Shown piece by piece: positions 53,758 to 63,249 of a stretch of 64,000 bases of DNA; positions within the stretch are counted from its first letter, which is position 1, and each line of letters starts with the position of its first letter. The DNA is from Aeromicrobium senzhongii (lineage in GTDB: Bacteria; Actinomycetota; Actinomycetes; Propionibacteriales; Nocardioidaceae): NCBI RefSeq assembly GCF_014334735.1, contig NZ_CP060587.1, forward strand, positions 3,038,001-3,102,000, in the 5' to 3' direction. Position numbers and translations under genes: made by a program. Below the pieces are notes generated by a model, which saw only the letters and a list, made by a program, of their open reading frames with translations, searched no databases and had not been told where the DNA came from.

Positions 53758-56316
53758 TCACTCGCCGGTGATCGCCTTCAACACGTCGAGCTTGGCGGCA
53801 CGACGTGCCGGCAGCACGGCCGCGAGGACGCCGACGAGCGCCGAGACCACCACGAACACCGCCAAGGAGCCGATCGGGATGGCCAGGTCGCTGATGCCGT
53901 CGTTCTGGAAGGAGCGTTGCAGGGCGATGCCGAACAGCAGCCCTGCTCCGATCCCCAGCACCGCACCCAGGATCGCGATCGCCACCGACTCCAGGCGCAC
54001 CATGCGCCGCAACTGCGGACGGGTCAGGCCAACCGCGCGGAGCAGTCCGATCTCGCGGGTGCGCTCGATGACGCTGAGCGCCAGCGTGTTCACGATGCCC
54101 AGCACGGCGATGACGATCGCCAGACCCAGCAGCGCGTAGATCAGGTACAGCAGCGTGTTGACCTGCGAGCGCTGCGCCTCGGCGTAGCTCTCCTTGTCCT
54201 GCACGACGATCGTGGGGTTGTCGCCCACCGCCCGCTCGAGGTTGGCCCGCACGGTGCGCGTGCCGGTGCCGGGGGTGGCGTTGATCGCCAGCGAGGTGTC
54301 GCCGCGCTTGATGCCCGCCGCCGCGACGGTGGTCAGCGGCACGATGGCCTGGCCGACGACGTTGCTGTCGGCGTACACACCCGTCACGGTCGCGTCGAAC
54401 TCACCGGAGCTGAACGCCAGCTTCACCACGTCGCCCGTCGAGCGGTCGATCGACTCCGCCATCGACTCGCTGAGCGCGATCATGTTCTCGCCGGTGGGCG
54501 CCGTGCCATCGGAGAACGCCAGCTCGAAGACCTCCGCGAACTGCTCGGCGTCGGTCGCCGACGCGAAGACCTGCGTGCCGTCGGCCTCGAACACGATCGA
54601 CTGGGCCGGCGAGACGGCCGCGACGCCCGGGACCGCGCCGATCTTCTGCGAGATCTCGGGCGAGAACGGCTGGCCACTGACGTTCTGGACGATGAAGTCG
54701 GCCGAGAACTCGCGCTCGACGCCCTTGTCGATGGACGTGTTGATCGAGGCGCCCAGGATCGACATCGTCGTGACCAGCGCGAGACCGATCATCAGCGCCG
54801 ACGCGGTCGCGGCCGTGCGCCGCGGGTTGCGCCGCGCGTTCTGCGCCGCCAACTGACCCACCGACTTGTAGACGGTCCGATAGAGGACGCCGAAGGCGGC
54901 CAGGACCGGCGACGCGATGATCGGGCTGCCCAGCGCGACCGCCATCAGCACGCCGAAGATGCCCGCACCGACCCAGACGATGGGGCGGGGAACGTCGAGC
55001 CAGGAGCCGGCCGCCATCGACCCGGCACCGGCCAAGCCGAACAGCAACGCGATCACGAGCCGCCACCGCAGCGACGACTCGGGCATCGCGACCTCGTCGC
55101 GCATCGCCGCGACCGGGGGCACCCGGGCGGCGCGACGGGCGGGGATCCACGCCGCGAGCATCGTCACCAGAACGCCGACGGCGTAGGCCAGGATGACCGT
55201 CCGCGGCTGGAACACCAGCGACGTGCCCGACAGGTCGAGGCCGAACCGGCTGAACAGGACCTTGAGCAGCATCGCCAGGCCGAAGCCCATCGCCAGGCCC
55301 AACGTCGAGCCGATGACGCCGATCACGAACGCCTCGGTCAGCACCGAGCGGCTGACCTGGGGACGCGAGGCGCCCAGGGCGCGCAGCAGGGCCAGTTCGC
55401 GACTGCGCTGGGCAACCAGGATCGAGAACGTGTTGACGATCAGGAAGGTGCCGACCACCAGGGCGATGCCGGCGAAGACCAGCAGGAAGGTGTTGAGGAA
55501 CCCGAGCAGCTGGTCGAAGAGGTCCTTGGACTCCTCGGCGACCGAGTCGCCCGTGACCGACTCCGTGCCCTCGGGGATGACCTTGGCAACCTGGTCGGCC
55601 ACCTCGCGCTGGGTCGCCCCGGCCTTGGCCTCGACCTGGATGACACTGAAGGCGTCCTTGCCCTCGAGGAAGTACTTCTGGGCGCTGAGATCGTCGAAGA
55701 TCACGAGCGTCGCGCCGGCCAGGCCGCCGGAGCTGAAGTCGAAGATGCCCACGAGCTTCGCCTTGAGGATGGGCGGCTCGCTGGGCAGCGCGATCTTGAC
55801 GGTGTCGCCCAGGCGATAGCCGGCCACCTCGGCCGAGCGCGCGTCGAGGGCGATCTCGCCGTCCTGGGTCGGAGCGCGGCCCTGCTCCCACTTCAGCATC
55901 TGGTCGCCGGCGGCGTTCGGGATCGGGTCGCCGTCGCCGGCGTTGAGGGCGATCGTGGGCGCACCGGTGCCGCCGAGCAGACGGTTGTTCTTCTTGACGA
56001 CGAACAGGCCGCCGCCGTTGACCGCACCCTCCGCGCGCTCGACGCCGGGCAGGGCGGAGATCTCCTCGATGACCGAGGCCGGGATGGAGCGGGCCTCGCG
56101 GTTGACGCTCATCGCGATGGCGTCGCCGTTGCCCGTCTCGGGCCGGACCGCCACGTCGGTGACGGTGCCGTACGCGATCTGGTCGAAGCTCTCGCCGATC
56201 GTGTCGGTGAACACCAGGGAGCCCGAGAGGAACGCGATGCCCAGCACGATCGCGAAGGCGCTCAGGAACAGACGGACCTTGCGAGCTACGAGGTTGCGCC
56301 AGGTGACTCTGCGCAC
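53758..56316 (-). CDS. FtsX-type ABC transporter permease
   Basis: An 852-residue permease of the MacB/FtsX superfamily with an N-terminal helix (VRLFLSAFAIVLGIAFLSGSLVF), a large extracellular domain (about residues 40-250), three helices around 260-400, a second extracellular domain, and three terminal helices. The duplicated FtsX layout suggests it works as a single-chain pair. It may export lipoproteins or peptides or sense envelope state. Its ATPase gene is 1 base upstream. Confidence 0.88.
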   Translation of the reverse strand: MRRVTWRNLVARKVRLFLSAFAIVLGIAFLSGSLVFTDTIGESFDQIAYGTVTDVAVRPETGNGDAIAMSVNREARSIPASVIEEISALPGVERAEGAVNGGGLFVVKKNNRLLGGTGAPTIALNAGDGDPIPNAAGDQMLKWEQGRAPTQDGEIALDARSAEVAGYRLGDTVKIALPSEPPILKAKLVGIFDFSSGGLAGATLVIFDDLSAQKYFLEGKDAFSVIQVEAKAGATQREVADQVAKVIPEGTESVTGDSVAEESKDLFDQLLGFLNTFLLVFAGIALVVGTFLIVNTFSILVAQRSRELALLRALGASRPQVSRSVLTEAFVIGVIGSTLGLAMGFGLAMLLKVLFSRFGLDLSGTSLVFQPRTVILAYAVGVLVTMLAAWIPARRAARVPPVAAMRDEVAMPESSLRWRLVIALLFGLAGAGSMAAGSWLDVPRPIVWVGAGIFGVLMAVALGSPIIASPVLAAFGVLYRTVYKSVGQLAAQNARRNPRRTAATASALMIGLALVTTMSILGASINTSIDKGVEREFSADFIVQNVSGQPFSPEISQKIGAVPGVAAVSPAQSIVFEADGTQVFASATDAEQFAEVFELAFSDGTAPTGENMIALSESMAESIDRSTGDVVKLAFSSGEFDATVTGVYADSNVVGQAIVPLTTVAAAGIKRGDTSLAINATPGTGTRTVRANLERAVGDNPTIVVQDKESYAEAQRSQVNTLLYLIYALLGLAIVIAVLGIVNTLALSVIERTREIGLLRAVGLTRPQLRRMVRLESVAIAILGAVLGIGAGLLFGIALQRSFQNDGISDLAIPIGSLAVFVVVSALVGVLAAVLPARRAAKLDVLKAITGE

Positions 56317-56317
56317 G

Positions 56318-57061
56318 TCACACGCCGATCCGGCGCTGGACGACGCTCATGCGCTCGAGGACCTTCTCGGCCGTGGGGTGACGCAGCTCGGACACCACGC
56401 GGCCGTCGGCCAGGTAGACGACCCGGTCGGTGTAGCTGGCGGCGACGGGATCGTGCGTGACCATGACGATCGTCTGGCCGAACTCGTCGACACTGCGGCG
56501 CAGGAACGACAGGACCTCGGCGCCCGACGTGGAATCGAGGTTGCCGGTGGGCTCGTCGGCGAACACGATCGACGGACGGCTGACGAGCGCGCGGGCGCAC
56601 GCCACGCGCTGGGCCTGACCGCCGGACATCTCGTTGGGACGGTGCTTGAGCCGGTCGGCCAGGCCGACGGCCTCGATCACGTTGGCGTACCACTTCGGAT
56701 CGGGCTTGCGGCCGGCGATCGACAGCGGCAGCAGGATGTTCTCCTCGGCCGTCAGCGTGGGCACCAGGTTGAACGCCTGGAAGACGAAGCCGATCTTCTC
56801 GCGGCGCATCACGGTGAGCGCCTTGTCGTCGAGCTTGGCCAGCGTGGTGGGACCGATCGTCACGCGACCACCGTCGGGGGTGTCCAGTGCCGCCATGCAG
56901 TGCATCAGCGTCGACTTGCCCGATCCGGAGGGGCCCATGACCGCCGTGAACTCACCCTCGTAGATCTCCAGCGAGACCCCGTCGAGCGCCCGGACCTGGG
57001 CGTCGCCCTTGCCGTACGTCTTCGTGAGCTCGTGCGCGTGCGCCGCGACGGTCTTTTCCAT
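56318..57061 (-). CDS. ABC transporter ATP-binding protein, MacB/LolD type
   Basis: A 247-residue ATPase: Walker A GPSGSGKST (43-51), Q-loop FVFQAFNL, signature MSGGQAQR and Walker B VFADEPTGNLD. The EPTGNLD box is typical of the LolD/MacB group that drives FtsX-type permeases by mechanotransmission. It is paired with the permease gene one base downstream. Confidence 0.9.
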   Translation of the reverse strand: MEKTVAAHAHELTKTYGKGDAQVRALDGVSLEIYEGEFTAVMGPSGSGKSTLMHCMAALDTPDGGRVTIGPTTLAKLDDKALTVMRREKIGFVFQAFNLVPTLTAEENILLPLSIAGRKPDPKWYANVIEAVGLADRLKHRPNEMSGGQAQRVACARALVSRPSIVFADEPTGNLDSTSGAEVLSFLRRSVDEFGQTIVMVTHDPVAASYTDRVVYLADGRVVSELRHPTAEKVLERMSVVQRRIGV

Positions 57062-57114
57062 GGGCCAGAGCCTAGGCGACAGGACCAGATTTTCGACCGG
57101 AGTGTCACTGTGAG

Positions 57115-58188
57115 TTACACGATGTCAGCCGATCCGCCCCACAGGTCGACCCGCGCGTCGGCGTCGTGACCGACGAGCTCGTCGATCCGATCGAGCTCCT
57201 CGGCGGTGAAATCGGTGTTCGCCGCCGCCTGGATGTTCTCGTCGAGCTGCTCGGTGCGCGAGGCGCCGATGAGGGCCGAGGTGGCCGCGCCGGGCCGCAG
57301 CACCCAGGAGATCGCGAGCTGGGCCAGGGTCTGGCCGCGCTCGCGGGCGACGTCGGCCAGGCCACGCAGGCGATCGCGGTTGCCCTCGACCACCGAGTCG
57401 TCGAACGAGGACCGGCCGCCGGCCCGCTGCACCGGCTCGTCGCCGAGGTAGCGGTCCGTCAACAGCCCTTGCGCCAGCGGGGTGAAGGCGATCGAACCCA
57501 TGCCGACGTCCTCGAGAGTGGCGAACAGCTCGTCCTCGACCCAGCGGTTGACCATCGAGTAGGCCGGCTGGTGGATGACCAGCGGCGTACCCAGGTCGGC
57601 GGCCACCTCGGCGGCGCGGCGCGTGCGCTCGGCCGAGTACGACGAGATGCCGACGTAGAGCGCCTTGCCCTGGCGCACCGCCGTGTCGAGCGCCCCCACC
57701 GTCTCCTCGACGGGCGTGTCCGGATCGGCACGGTGTGAGTAGAAGATGTCGACGTGGTCCAGACCCATCCGGGTCAGCGACGCGTCGAGGCTCGCCAGCA
57801 GGTACTTGCGCGAGCCGAGGAACCCGTACGGGCCGGGCCACATGTCCCAGCCGGCCTTGGTCGAGATGATCAGCTCGTCGCGGTAGGGCGCGAAGTCGCC
57901 GCGCATCATCCGGCCGAAGTTCTCCTCGGCCGACCCCGGCGGCGGGCCGTAGTTGTTGGCCAGGTCGAAGTGCGTGATGCCCAGGTCGAAGGCGTGGCGC
58001 AGGATCTCGCGCTGGCTGTCGAACGTGCGGTTGTCACCGAAATTCCACCACAGCCCGAGGCTGATCGGCGGCAGCAGCAGGCCCGACCGGCCCACCCGCC
58101 GGTACTCCAGGCTCTGGTAGCGGTCGGCGTCGGCCTGCCACGGGCGGTGGGTCTCGTCGACGCGGTTGCGGGTCCAGTCGGTGCTCAT
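57115..58188 (-). CDS. Aldo/keto reductase, YghZ/L-glyceraldehyde-3-phosphate reductase-like
   Basis: A 357-residue TIM-barrel NADPH oxidoreductase. Start MSTDWTRNRVDETHRPWQADADRY, catalytic Tyr in FDLANNYGPPPGSAEENFG, SLDASLTRMGLDHVDIFY, and the cofactor-binding IGASRTEQLDENI match E. coli YghZ (Kv-beta-like AKR14). The enzyme detoxifies reactive aldehydes such as methylglyoxal. It stands alone between the ABC pair and the transglutaminase-like operon. Confidence 0.9.
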   Translation of the reverse strand: MSTDWTRNRVDETHRPWQADADRYQSLEYRRVGRSGLLLPPISLGLWWNFGDNRTFDSQREILRHAFDLGITHFDLANNYGPPPGSAEENFGRMMRGDFAPYRDELIISTKAGWDMWPGPYGFLGSRKYLLASLDASLTRMGLDHVDIFYSHRADPDTPVEETVGALDTAVRQGKALYVGISSYSAERTRRAAEVAADLGTPLVIHQPAYSMVNRWVEDELFATLEDVGMGSIAFTPLAQGLLTDRYLGDEPVQRAGGRSSFDDSVVEGNRDRLRGLADVARERGQTLAQLAISWVLRPGAATSALIGASRTEQLDENIQAAANTDFTAEELDRIDELVGHDADARVDLWGGSADIV

Positions 58189-58230
58189 GCGTTCACGGTA
58201 TGCCGCCGCGCCGACGGCGGCACGACGCCC

Positions 58231-59073
58231 TCAGAGCAGACGGGTGATCTCGACGTCGACGGTGGTGCTGACCTCGCCGTCGGTCGAGTAGATCCCCCGC
58301 AGATTCGGGTTGTCGTCGAAGTCGCGCCCACGCGAGACGATGATGTGACGCTCGCCCGGGGACTCGCCGTGCGTGACGTCCCAGCCGACCCAGCGTCCGT
58401 CCCACCACTCCAGCCACGCGTGCGGCTCGGCCTCGACCGGGACGTCGACCTGCGGCTCGGTCTCGGGGTGGACGTATCCCGCGACGAAGCGCGCCGGGAT
58501 CGATGCGTGACGCAGGGCGCCGATCGCGACGTGGGTGATGTCGTGCGTGACGCCGCGGCCGGTGTCCCAGGCCTCCTCGGCGGTGGCGCTGACGTGGGTG
58601 GCCGCGACGAGTCGCTTGACCCGGTCCCGCAGCAGTTCGACGACCGCCTCCACGTACGCCCCCGGCGTCGCGGCGGTGGCGCGAATCGCGTCCAGCAAAG
58701 GGACGAGCGAGGGCGACGGGCGCACCTTGTCCTGCTGGTGCACGAACTCGCAGTACCGGTCGAGCGTGGACGGGTCGAGGTCGTCCCAGCCGATGGAGCG
58801 GCCGGGCTCGGCCGGATCGGCGGTGTCGACGACCGAGGTCGCCACGACCCGCAGCTCGTCGTGCGGGTCGGTGACCTCGAACGCCGTCACGGTGGCGCCC
58901 CAGTAGTCGCGGTACTCCTGCGACCACGCCGTCGGGGCGATCTCGAGCCGCGACCGGCGGACGTACTGGTCGGACGTGGTCTGCGGGGTCAGCCGGGCCT
59001 CGCTGTACGACGCCCGCGTGGGCACGGAGTACGTATAGGTCGTCGCGTGCCGGACGCGCATGCGCATGCTCAT
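58231..59073 (-). CDS. Transglutaminase-like protein lacking the catalytic Cys
   Basis: A 280-residue protein. The N-terminal beta domain (RHATTYTYSVPTRASYSEARLTP) and the transglutaminase-like core are complete, but the nucleophile position in the usual GVCxDxxH motif is Thr 176 (GRGVTHDITHVA, codon ACG at 58548-58546). The His and Asp partners remain at 218 (EPHAWLEWW) and 232 (WDVT). It is the third gene of the ATP-grasp/alpha-E/transglutaminase cluster, thought to make or break peptide-like amide bonds; here it is probably non-proteolytic. Confidence 0.83.
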   Translation of the reverse strand: MSMRMRVRHATTYTYSVPTRASYSEARLTPQTTSDQYVRRSRLEIAPTAWSQEYRDYWGATVTAFEVTDPHDELRVVATSVVDTADPAEPGRSIGWDDLDPSTLDRYCEFVHQQDKVRPSPSLVPLLDAIRATAATPGAYVEAVVELLRDRVKRLVAATHVSATAEEAWDTGRGVTHDITHVAIGALRHASIPARFVAGYVHPETEPQVDVPVEAEPHAWLEWWDGRWVGWDVTHGESPGERHIIVSRGRDFDDNPNLRGIYSTDGEVSTTVDVEITRLL

Positions 59074-59149
59074 GCCGGAACCCCCGAGAAGAGACGACGA
59101 TACGGCGGCACCGGCATGGCGTACCCCTCGTTCACTCGCTGTCGCTCGC

Positions 59150-60076
59150 TCACAGAGACACCCTTCCAGTCCACATGTGCCAGTTCTCCTGGGCGAAGTA
59201 GCGCGCCGTGATGGCGTCGCTGGCCGCCGAGCAGGCGCGCTGCAGGCGCTCCATCTCGAACGGCATGGTCTCGAGCAGTTCATTGAGCGGCCGGTACTCG
59301 ATCTCGGTACGGGCCCGCCCGAGCAGCCGCAGCGCCTCGTCGGAGAAGCCGGCACGACGCCCGGCCACGTCCAGGCGGGTCAGCGCCCGCTCGGCCTCGC
59401 TGAGGCTGGAGACCAGCGACCGCGGGAACCAGCGGTCCAGCAGCAGGTACTCGGCAGCCGCGCTGTCGCGCTCGATCCCGCGGTACGTGCGCAGGAAGCT
59501 CTCGTAGCCACCGCAGGCGCGCAGCGTGTTCTGCCACGCGACGCCCGATCCGCCGGCACTGGCCGCCGTCGACAACAGTCGCGCGGTCATGTCGGCCCGC
59601 TCGATGTTGCGGCCCAGCACGTAGAAGTACCAGCCCTGGTCGCGCGGCATCGAGTCGTCGGCCGAGCCGGAGATCATCGCGGTGCGCCGGCGGACCCAGT
59701 TGAACATCTCGACCGGACGCATCGAGGTGGCCGCCGGCACGCCCTGCCAGGTGGTGTTGATGGCCGACCAGACATCGGTCGAGAGGGTCTCGCGCGCACT
59801 GCGGGCGGCCTCGCGCATCGAGCCGATGACCGCCGCGATGGACGTGGACGACTTCTGGTCGTACGCCAGGTTGTCGAGCATCGACCAGCGGTTCGGCACC
59901 CCCTCGAAGTCCTCGATGCCCATGACCGCGAACAGCTGCTGGCAGCTGGTGACCTCGTCGGTCGACGGGTCCTCGACCAGCATCTGCATCTGGACGTCCA
60001 ACAGGCGGGCCGTGTCGTCGGCGCGCTCGAGGTAGCGGCCGATCCAGAACAGCGACTCACCGATCCGGCTGAGCAT
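59150..60076 (-). CDS. Alpha-E (DUF403) domain protein
   Basis: A 308-residue all-helical protein with the Alpha-E signature MLSRIGESLFWIGRYLERADDTARLLDV and later GRNIERADMTARLLSTAASA. The family always accompanies a circularly permuted ATP-grasp and often a transglutaminase; its activity is unknown, perhaps a peptide or glutamate carrier. Its ATG overlaps the ATP-grasp stop by one base. It ends about 77 bases before the transglutaminase-like start. Confidence 0.9.
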   Translation of the reverse strand: MLSRIGESLFWIGRYLERADDTARLLDVQMQMLVEDPSTDEVTSCQQLFAVMGIEDFEGVPNRWSMLDNLAYDQKSSTSIAAVIGSMREAARSARETLSTDVWSAINTTWQGVPAATSMRPVEMFNWVRRRTAMISGSADDSMPRDQGWYFYVLGRNIERADMTARLLSTAASAGGSGVAWQNTLRACGGYESFLRTYRGIERDSAAAEYLLLDRWFPRSLVSSLSEAERALTRLDVAGRRAGFSDEALRLLGRARTEIEYRPLNELLETMPFEMERLQRACSAASDAITARYFAQENWHMWTGRVSL

Positions 60077-61620
60077 CAGGCCTCCCTGGAGGGGACGGGG
60101 ACGGGGACGGGCGCCATGGTCTGCGACTGGGACTGCGACGAGGCGTGCGACTCGAGGTCGTCGTCATCGACCTCGATCGGCTCGGTCGGCCGGGCGAGCA
60201 CCCAGGTGTCCTTCGAGCCGCCGCCGCGGCTGGAGTTCACGATCAGCTCGCCCTCGGGCAGGGCCACGCGGGTCAGGCCGCCGGGCAGCACCCAGACGTC
60301 GTCGCCGTCGTTGACCGCGAACGGCCGCAGGTCGACGTGCCGGGGACGGATCCCGTCCTCGACCAGGGTCGGCACCGTGGACAGCGAGACCACCGGCTGG
60401 GCGATCCAGTCGCGCGGCGCGGCGATGACCTTGGCGCGCAGCTCATCGAGCTCCTCGCGGGTGGCCGCCGGACCGATGACGATGCCCTTGCCGCCCGAGC
60501 CGTCGACCGGCTTGAGCACGAGCTCGTCGAGGCGGTCCAGGACCTCCTCGCGCTGGTCGGCGTCGCCGCAGCGCCACGTGTCGACGTTGCGCAGGATCGG
60601 CTCCTCGTGCAGGTAGTAGCGGATCAGGTCGGGGACGTACGTGTAGAGCAGCTTGTCGTCGGCCACGCCGTTGCCGACCGCGTTCGCGATCGTCACGTTG
60701 CCCGCACGCGCCGCGTTGATGAGCCCGGGGACGCCCAGCGTGGAGTCGGCGCGGAACGCCAGCGGGTCGAGGAACTCGTCGTCGATCCGGCGGTAGATCA
60801 CGTGCACGGGCGCCAGGCCGTCGGTCGTGCGCATCATGACGCGCCCGCCGTGGCACACCAGGTCGCGGCCCTCGACCAACTCGACGCCCATCGTGCGGGC
60901 CAGCAGGGTGTGCTCGAAGTAGGCCGAGTTGTAGACGCCGGGCGTCAGGACCACGACGGTCGGATCGCTGACACCGGCGGGCGCCGCCGCGCGCAGCGCC
61001 GAGAGCAACTGGCGCGAGTAGCGAGCGACGGGGCGGATGCGGTGGTGCGCGAAGACCTCGGGCAGGCCGCCGGACATCGCGCGGCGGTTCGTCATGACGT
61101 ACGAGACGCCGGACGGGACGCGCGCGTTGTCCTCCAGCACGCGGAAGTCGCCGTGGCCGTCGCGGATCAGGTCGATGCCCGCGACGTGGATCCGGACCCC
61201 GTTCGCGGGATCGATGCCCGCGACGACGCGGTGGTAGTGGCTCGAGGTCACGACCGTCTTGCGCGGCACGACTCCGTCGCGGAACAGCTCTCCGGCGCCG
61301 TACGCGTCGGCCAGGAACGCCTCGAGCGCCTTGACGCGCTGCTTGACGCCGGCCTCGACCTCATCCCAGGCATCGGCCTCGATGATGCGCGGCACGATGT
61401 CGAGCGGGAACGGGCGTTCCTCACCGGCGACGCCGAAGGTGATGCCCTGCTCGAGGTAGGACGACGCCAGACCCTCGGCCCGCTGTCGCACCTCCTCGGG
61501 CGGCATCTTGCCGAATGCCGCGTGCACGGCGGCATAGAGGTCGCGCAGGCCCGACTCGCCGTACATCTCGTCGTAGCCCGCGACAGGTCCGTATCCCTCG
61601 AACAGTTGCGCCTGTGTCAC
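60076..61620 (-). CDS. Circularly permuted type 2 ATP-grasp protein
   Basis: A 514-residue ligase-like protein. LFEGYGPVAGYDEMYGESGLRDLY opens the DUF404/407 family; the ATP-binding parts are permuted, with FRVLEDNARVPSGVSYVMTNRR, VLKPVDGSGGKGIVIG (lysine-rich P-loop-like) and VNSSRGGGSKDTW. Such enzymes likely join amino acids or peptides to a carrier. It is first in the operon; HNH endonuclease gene is divergent 102 bases away. Confidence 0.9.
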   Translation of the reverse strand: MTQAQLFEGYGPVAGYDEMYGESGLRDLYAAVHAAFGKMPPEEVRQRAEGLASSYLEQGITFGVAGEERPFPLDIVPRIIEADAWDEVEAGVKQRVKALEAFLADAYGAGELFRDGVVPRKTVVTSSHYHRVVAGIDPANGVRIHVAGIDLIRDGHGDFRVLEDNARVPSGVSYVMTNRRAMSGGLPEVFAHHRIRPVARYSRQLLSALRAAAPAGVSDPTVVVLTPGVYNSAYFEHTLLARTMGVELVEGRDLVCHGGRVMMRTTDGLAPVHVIYRRIDDEFLDPLAFRADSTLGVPGLINAARAGNVTIANAVGNGVADDKLLYTYVPDLIRYYLHEEPILRNVDTWRCGDADQREEVLDRLDELVLKPVDGSGGKGIVIGPAATREELDELRAKVIAAPRDWIAQPVVSLSTVPTLVEDGIRPRHVDLRPFAVNDGDDVWVLPGGLTRVALPEGELIVNSSRGGGSKDTWVLARPTEPIEVDDDDLESHASSQSQSQTMAPVPVPVPSREA

Positions 61621-61722
61621 GGGACCACCCTAGAGGCGATTTGCTTCGCGCACGTTTCGACCGTCGGCAGTGCCGAAAACGCCCTCTCCCGGCTACGATT
61701 CGTACCGGAAAGGGGCGCGCCC

Positions 61723-62157
61723 ATGACCGCAGGTGACGTCTTGGTGCTCAACGCGAGCTACGAACCTCTGCAGCGCGTGTCCCTGCGCCACGCCATCAAG
61801 ATGCTCGTACGCGAGGTGGCGGTCATCGAGGAGTCCCACGACGAGACCTTCGGGCCCTTTCCCCGGCCCAAGGTCCTGCGCCTGGTGCGGTACGTCGTCA
61901 CGCGGTGGATGCACCGGCGCGCGCACCTGTGCACCAAGACCGCGATCAAGGCCCGCGACAAGGCCTGCGCCTACTGCGGCGGCTCGGCCGAGACCGTCGA
62001 CCACATCGTCCCTCGCTCGCGCGGCGGTGAGCTGACCTGGGAGAACGCCGTCGCCGCGTGCCTGCGCTGCAACCACAAGAAGGGCAACCGCACCCCGACC
62101 GAGGCCGGCATGGCTCTGCTCATCACACCGGCCCGGCCGAAGACCTTCGTGGCCTGA
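61723..62157 (+). CDS. HNH endonuclease
   Basis: A 144-residue protein with a C-terminal HNH fold: zinc pairs CAYC (82-85) and CLRC (113-116), the metal/nucleophile His 94 in DHIVPRSRGGELTWENAV. The N-terminal NASYEPLQRVSLRHAIKMLVREVAVIEE is the usual actinobacterial opening. Such proteins are stand-alone nucleases of uncertain role, not clearly mobile. ATG 61723 follows AAAGGGG. It is divergent from the ATP-grasp operon. Confidence 0.9.
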   Translation: MTAGDVLVLNASYEPLQRVSLRHAIKMLVREVAVIEESHDETFGPFPRPKVLRLVRYVVTRWMHRRAHLCTKTAIKARDKACAYCGGSAETVDHIVPRSRGGELTWENAVAACLRCNHKKGNRTPTEAGMALLITPARPKTFVA

Positions 62158-62182
62158 CCGCGCCTCACGCCTCCGGCGCGCG

Positions 62183-62240
62183 AGATGTGTGGCTTTCCGT
62201 ACCCTTTTCGGGCTCAGAAGGTGCGCACCGCTACACATCT
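62183..62240. repeat. Stem-loop element after the HNH gene
   Basis: Outer arms AGATGTGTGGC (62183-62193) and GCTACACATCT (62230-62240) pair over 11 positions with one G-U; an inner CCTT/AAGG helix lies in the loop. It sits between two convergent genes. It may be a bidirectional terminator or a short structured repeat; I know of no other copy in the window. Confidence 0.5.
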
Positions 62241-62255
62241 GGGGCGGGGAACCCG

Positions 62256-63146
62256 TCAGAGGCCGACGGACTCGTAGATGTCGTCGAGCTCGTCGAGGTA
62301 CGCGCCCTCGTCCTGGCCGGCCCGCTCGTACGCGGCGAGGGCCTTGACGCGGATCATCTCGGCGACCTCCTCGTAGCGGGCGTTCCACTTCTCGGCCTCG
62401 ATCTGCCAGTAGCCACAGGTGTAGAACGCCGCCTGCGGCCAGCCCAGTCCCCGCCGCAGGTGCTTGCGGACGGCGCGGCTGGCGCGGGCCTCACCGGCGA
62501 GCCAGACGTAGCGCCCCGACCAGTCGGCGGGCAGGTCGCGCCCGGTGACGGCGGCCTCGAGCGCGTTCGGGATCAGGTGCTCGTCCTCGACGACCTCCCA
62601 GTGCGCGTGCACGTCGGCGGCCGACGGCAACGGAACCTCGTCGGCCGCGTCGCTGACGACGACGTGCACCTCCGCGACGACCCCCGGGTCGAGCTCGCGC
62701 AGGATCCGGGCCAGCGCCGGGACGCCGGTGATGTCGCAGACGAGGAGCTGGTGCCGCGCGTCCGCCGCCGGGCGGTAGAGCCCGTGCGGCTCGAGGACGC
62801 CCACGCGGTCGCCGGGCTGACACGTGCGAGCCCAGTCCGAGCCGGCTCCCTGCTCGTGCAGCGCGATGTCGACGTCCACGCGCACGTCGCCGTCGACGAC
62901 CCGGTGGTCCGAGATCGTGTAGACCCGCGGGACGAGCGGCTCGGCGCCCTCGGGGTAGGTGTAGGACCAGTCCTCGTTGATCGTCGGCAACGCGATCTTC
63001 GCGCCGGGGTGCGGGGGCAGCAACAGCCGCACGTACTCGTCGGGGATGCCGGTGGACTGCCAGCCCTCGAGACCACCCAACGTGATGGACACGAGGTGCG
63101 GAGTCAGCTGGCGGCGACCCAGGACGGTCGCGGCATAGGTCTTCAC
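62256..63146 (-). CDS. Siderophore-interacting protein
   Basis: A 296-residue FAD-dependent ferric-siderophore reductase-type protein. PRVYTISDHR is the FAD-binding RxYTxR-like segment, LLVCDITGVPALARIL the nucleotide loop, and YVWLAGEARASRAVRKHLRRG and FYTCGYWQ complete the fold. GTG 63146 follows GAAGGGGAACCC. An iron box upstream suggests repression by iron-loaded IdeR/DtxR. It is a different subfamily from the SIP at 49.5 kb (longer C-terminus). Confidence 0.9.
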   Translation of the reverse strand: MKTYAATVLGRRQLTPHLVSITLGGLEGWQSTGIPDEYVRLLLPPHPGAKIALPTINEDWSYTYPEGAEPLVPRVYTISDHRVVDGDVRVDVDIALHEQGAGSDWARTCQPGDRVGVLEPHGLYRPAADARHQLLVCDITGVPALARILRELDPGVVAEVHVVVSDAADEVPLPSAADVHAHWEVVEDEHLIPNALEAAVTGRDLPADWSGRYVWLAGEARASRAVRKHLRRGLGWPQAAFYTCGYWQIEAEKWNARYEEVAEMIRVKALAAYERAGQDEGAYLDELDDIYESVGL

Positions 63147-63208
63147 GGGTTCCCCTTCGTTGGACGGGCGCGCACCGGTCCGGTCGCACCCACCGGAAAT
63201 CAACCCGG

Positions 63209-63227
63209 TTAGGTCAGGCTAACAACA
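63209..63227. promoter_or_regulatory. Iron box (IdeR/DtxR-type operator)
   Basis: TTAGGTCAGGCTAACAACA matches the 19-bp consensus TTAGGTTAGGCTAACCTAA at about 15 positions, the left half perfectly. It lies 63 bases upstream of the siderophore-interacting protein and 23 upstream of the FemX-like gene. Confidence 0.75.
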
Positions 63228-63249
63228 CCTGTTGGATAGCCTCAAGAGC

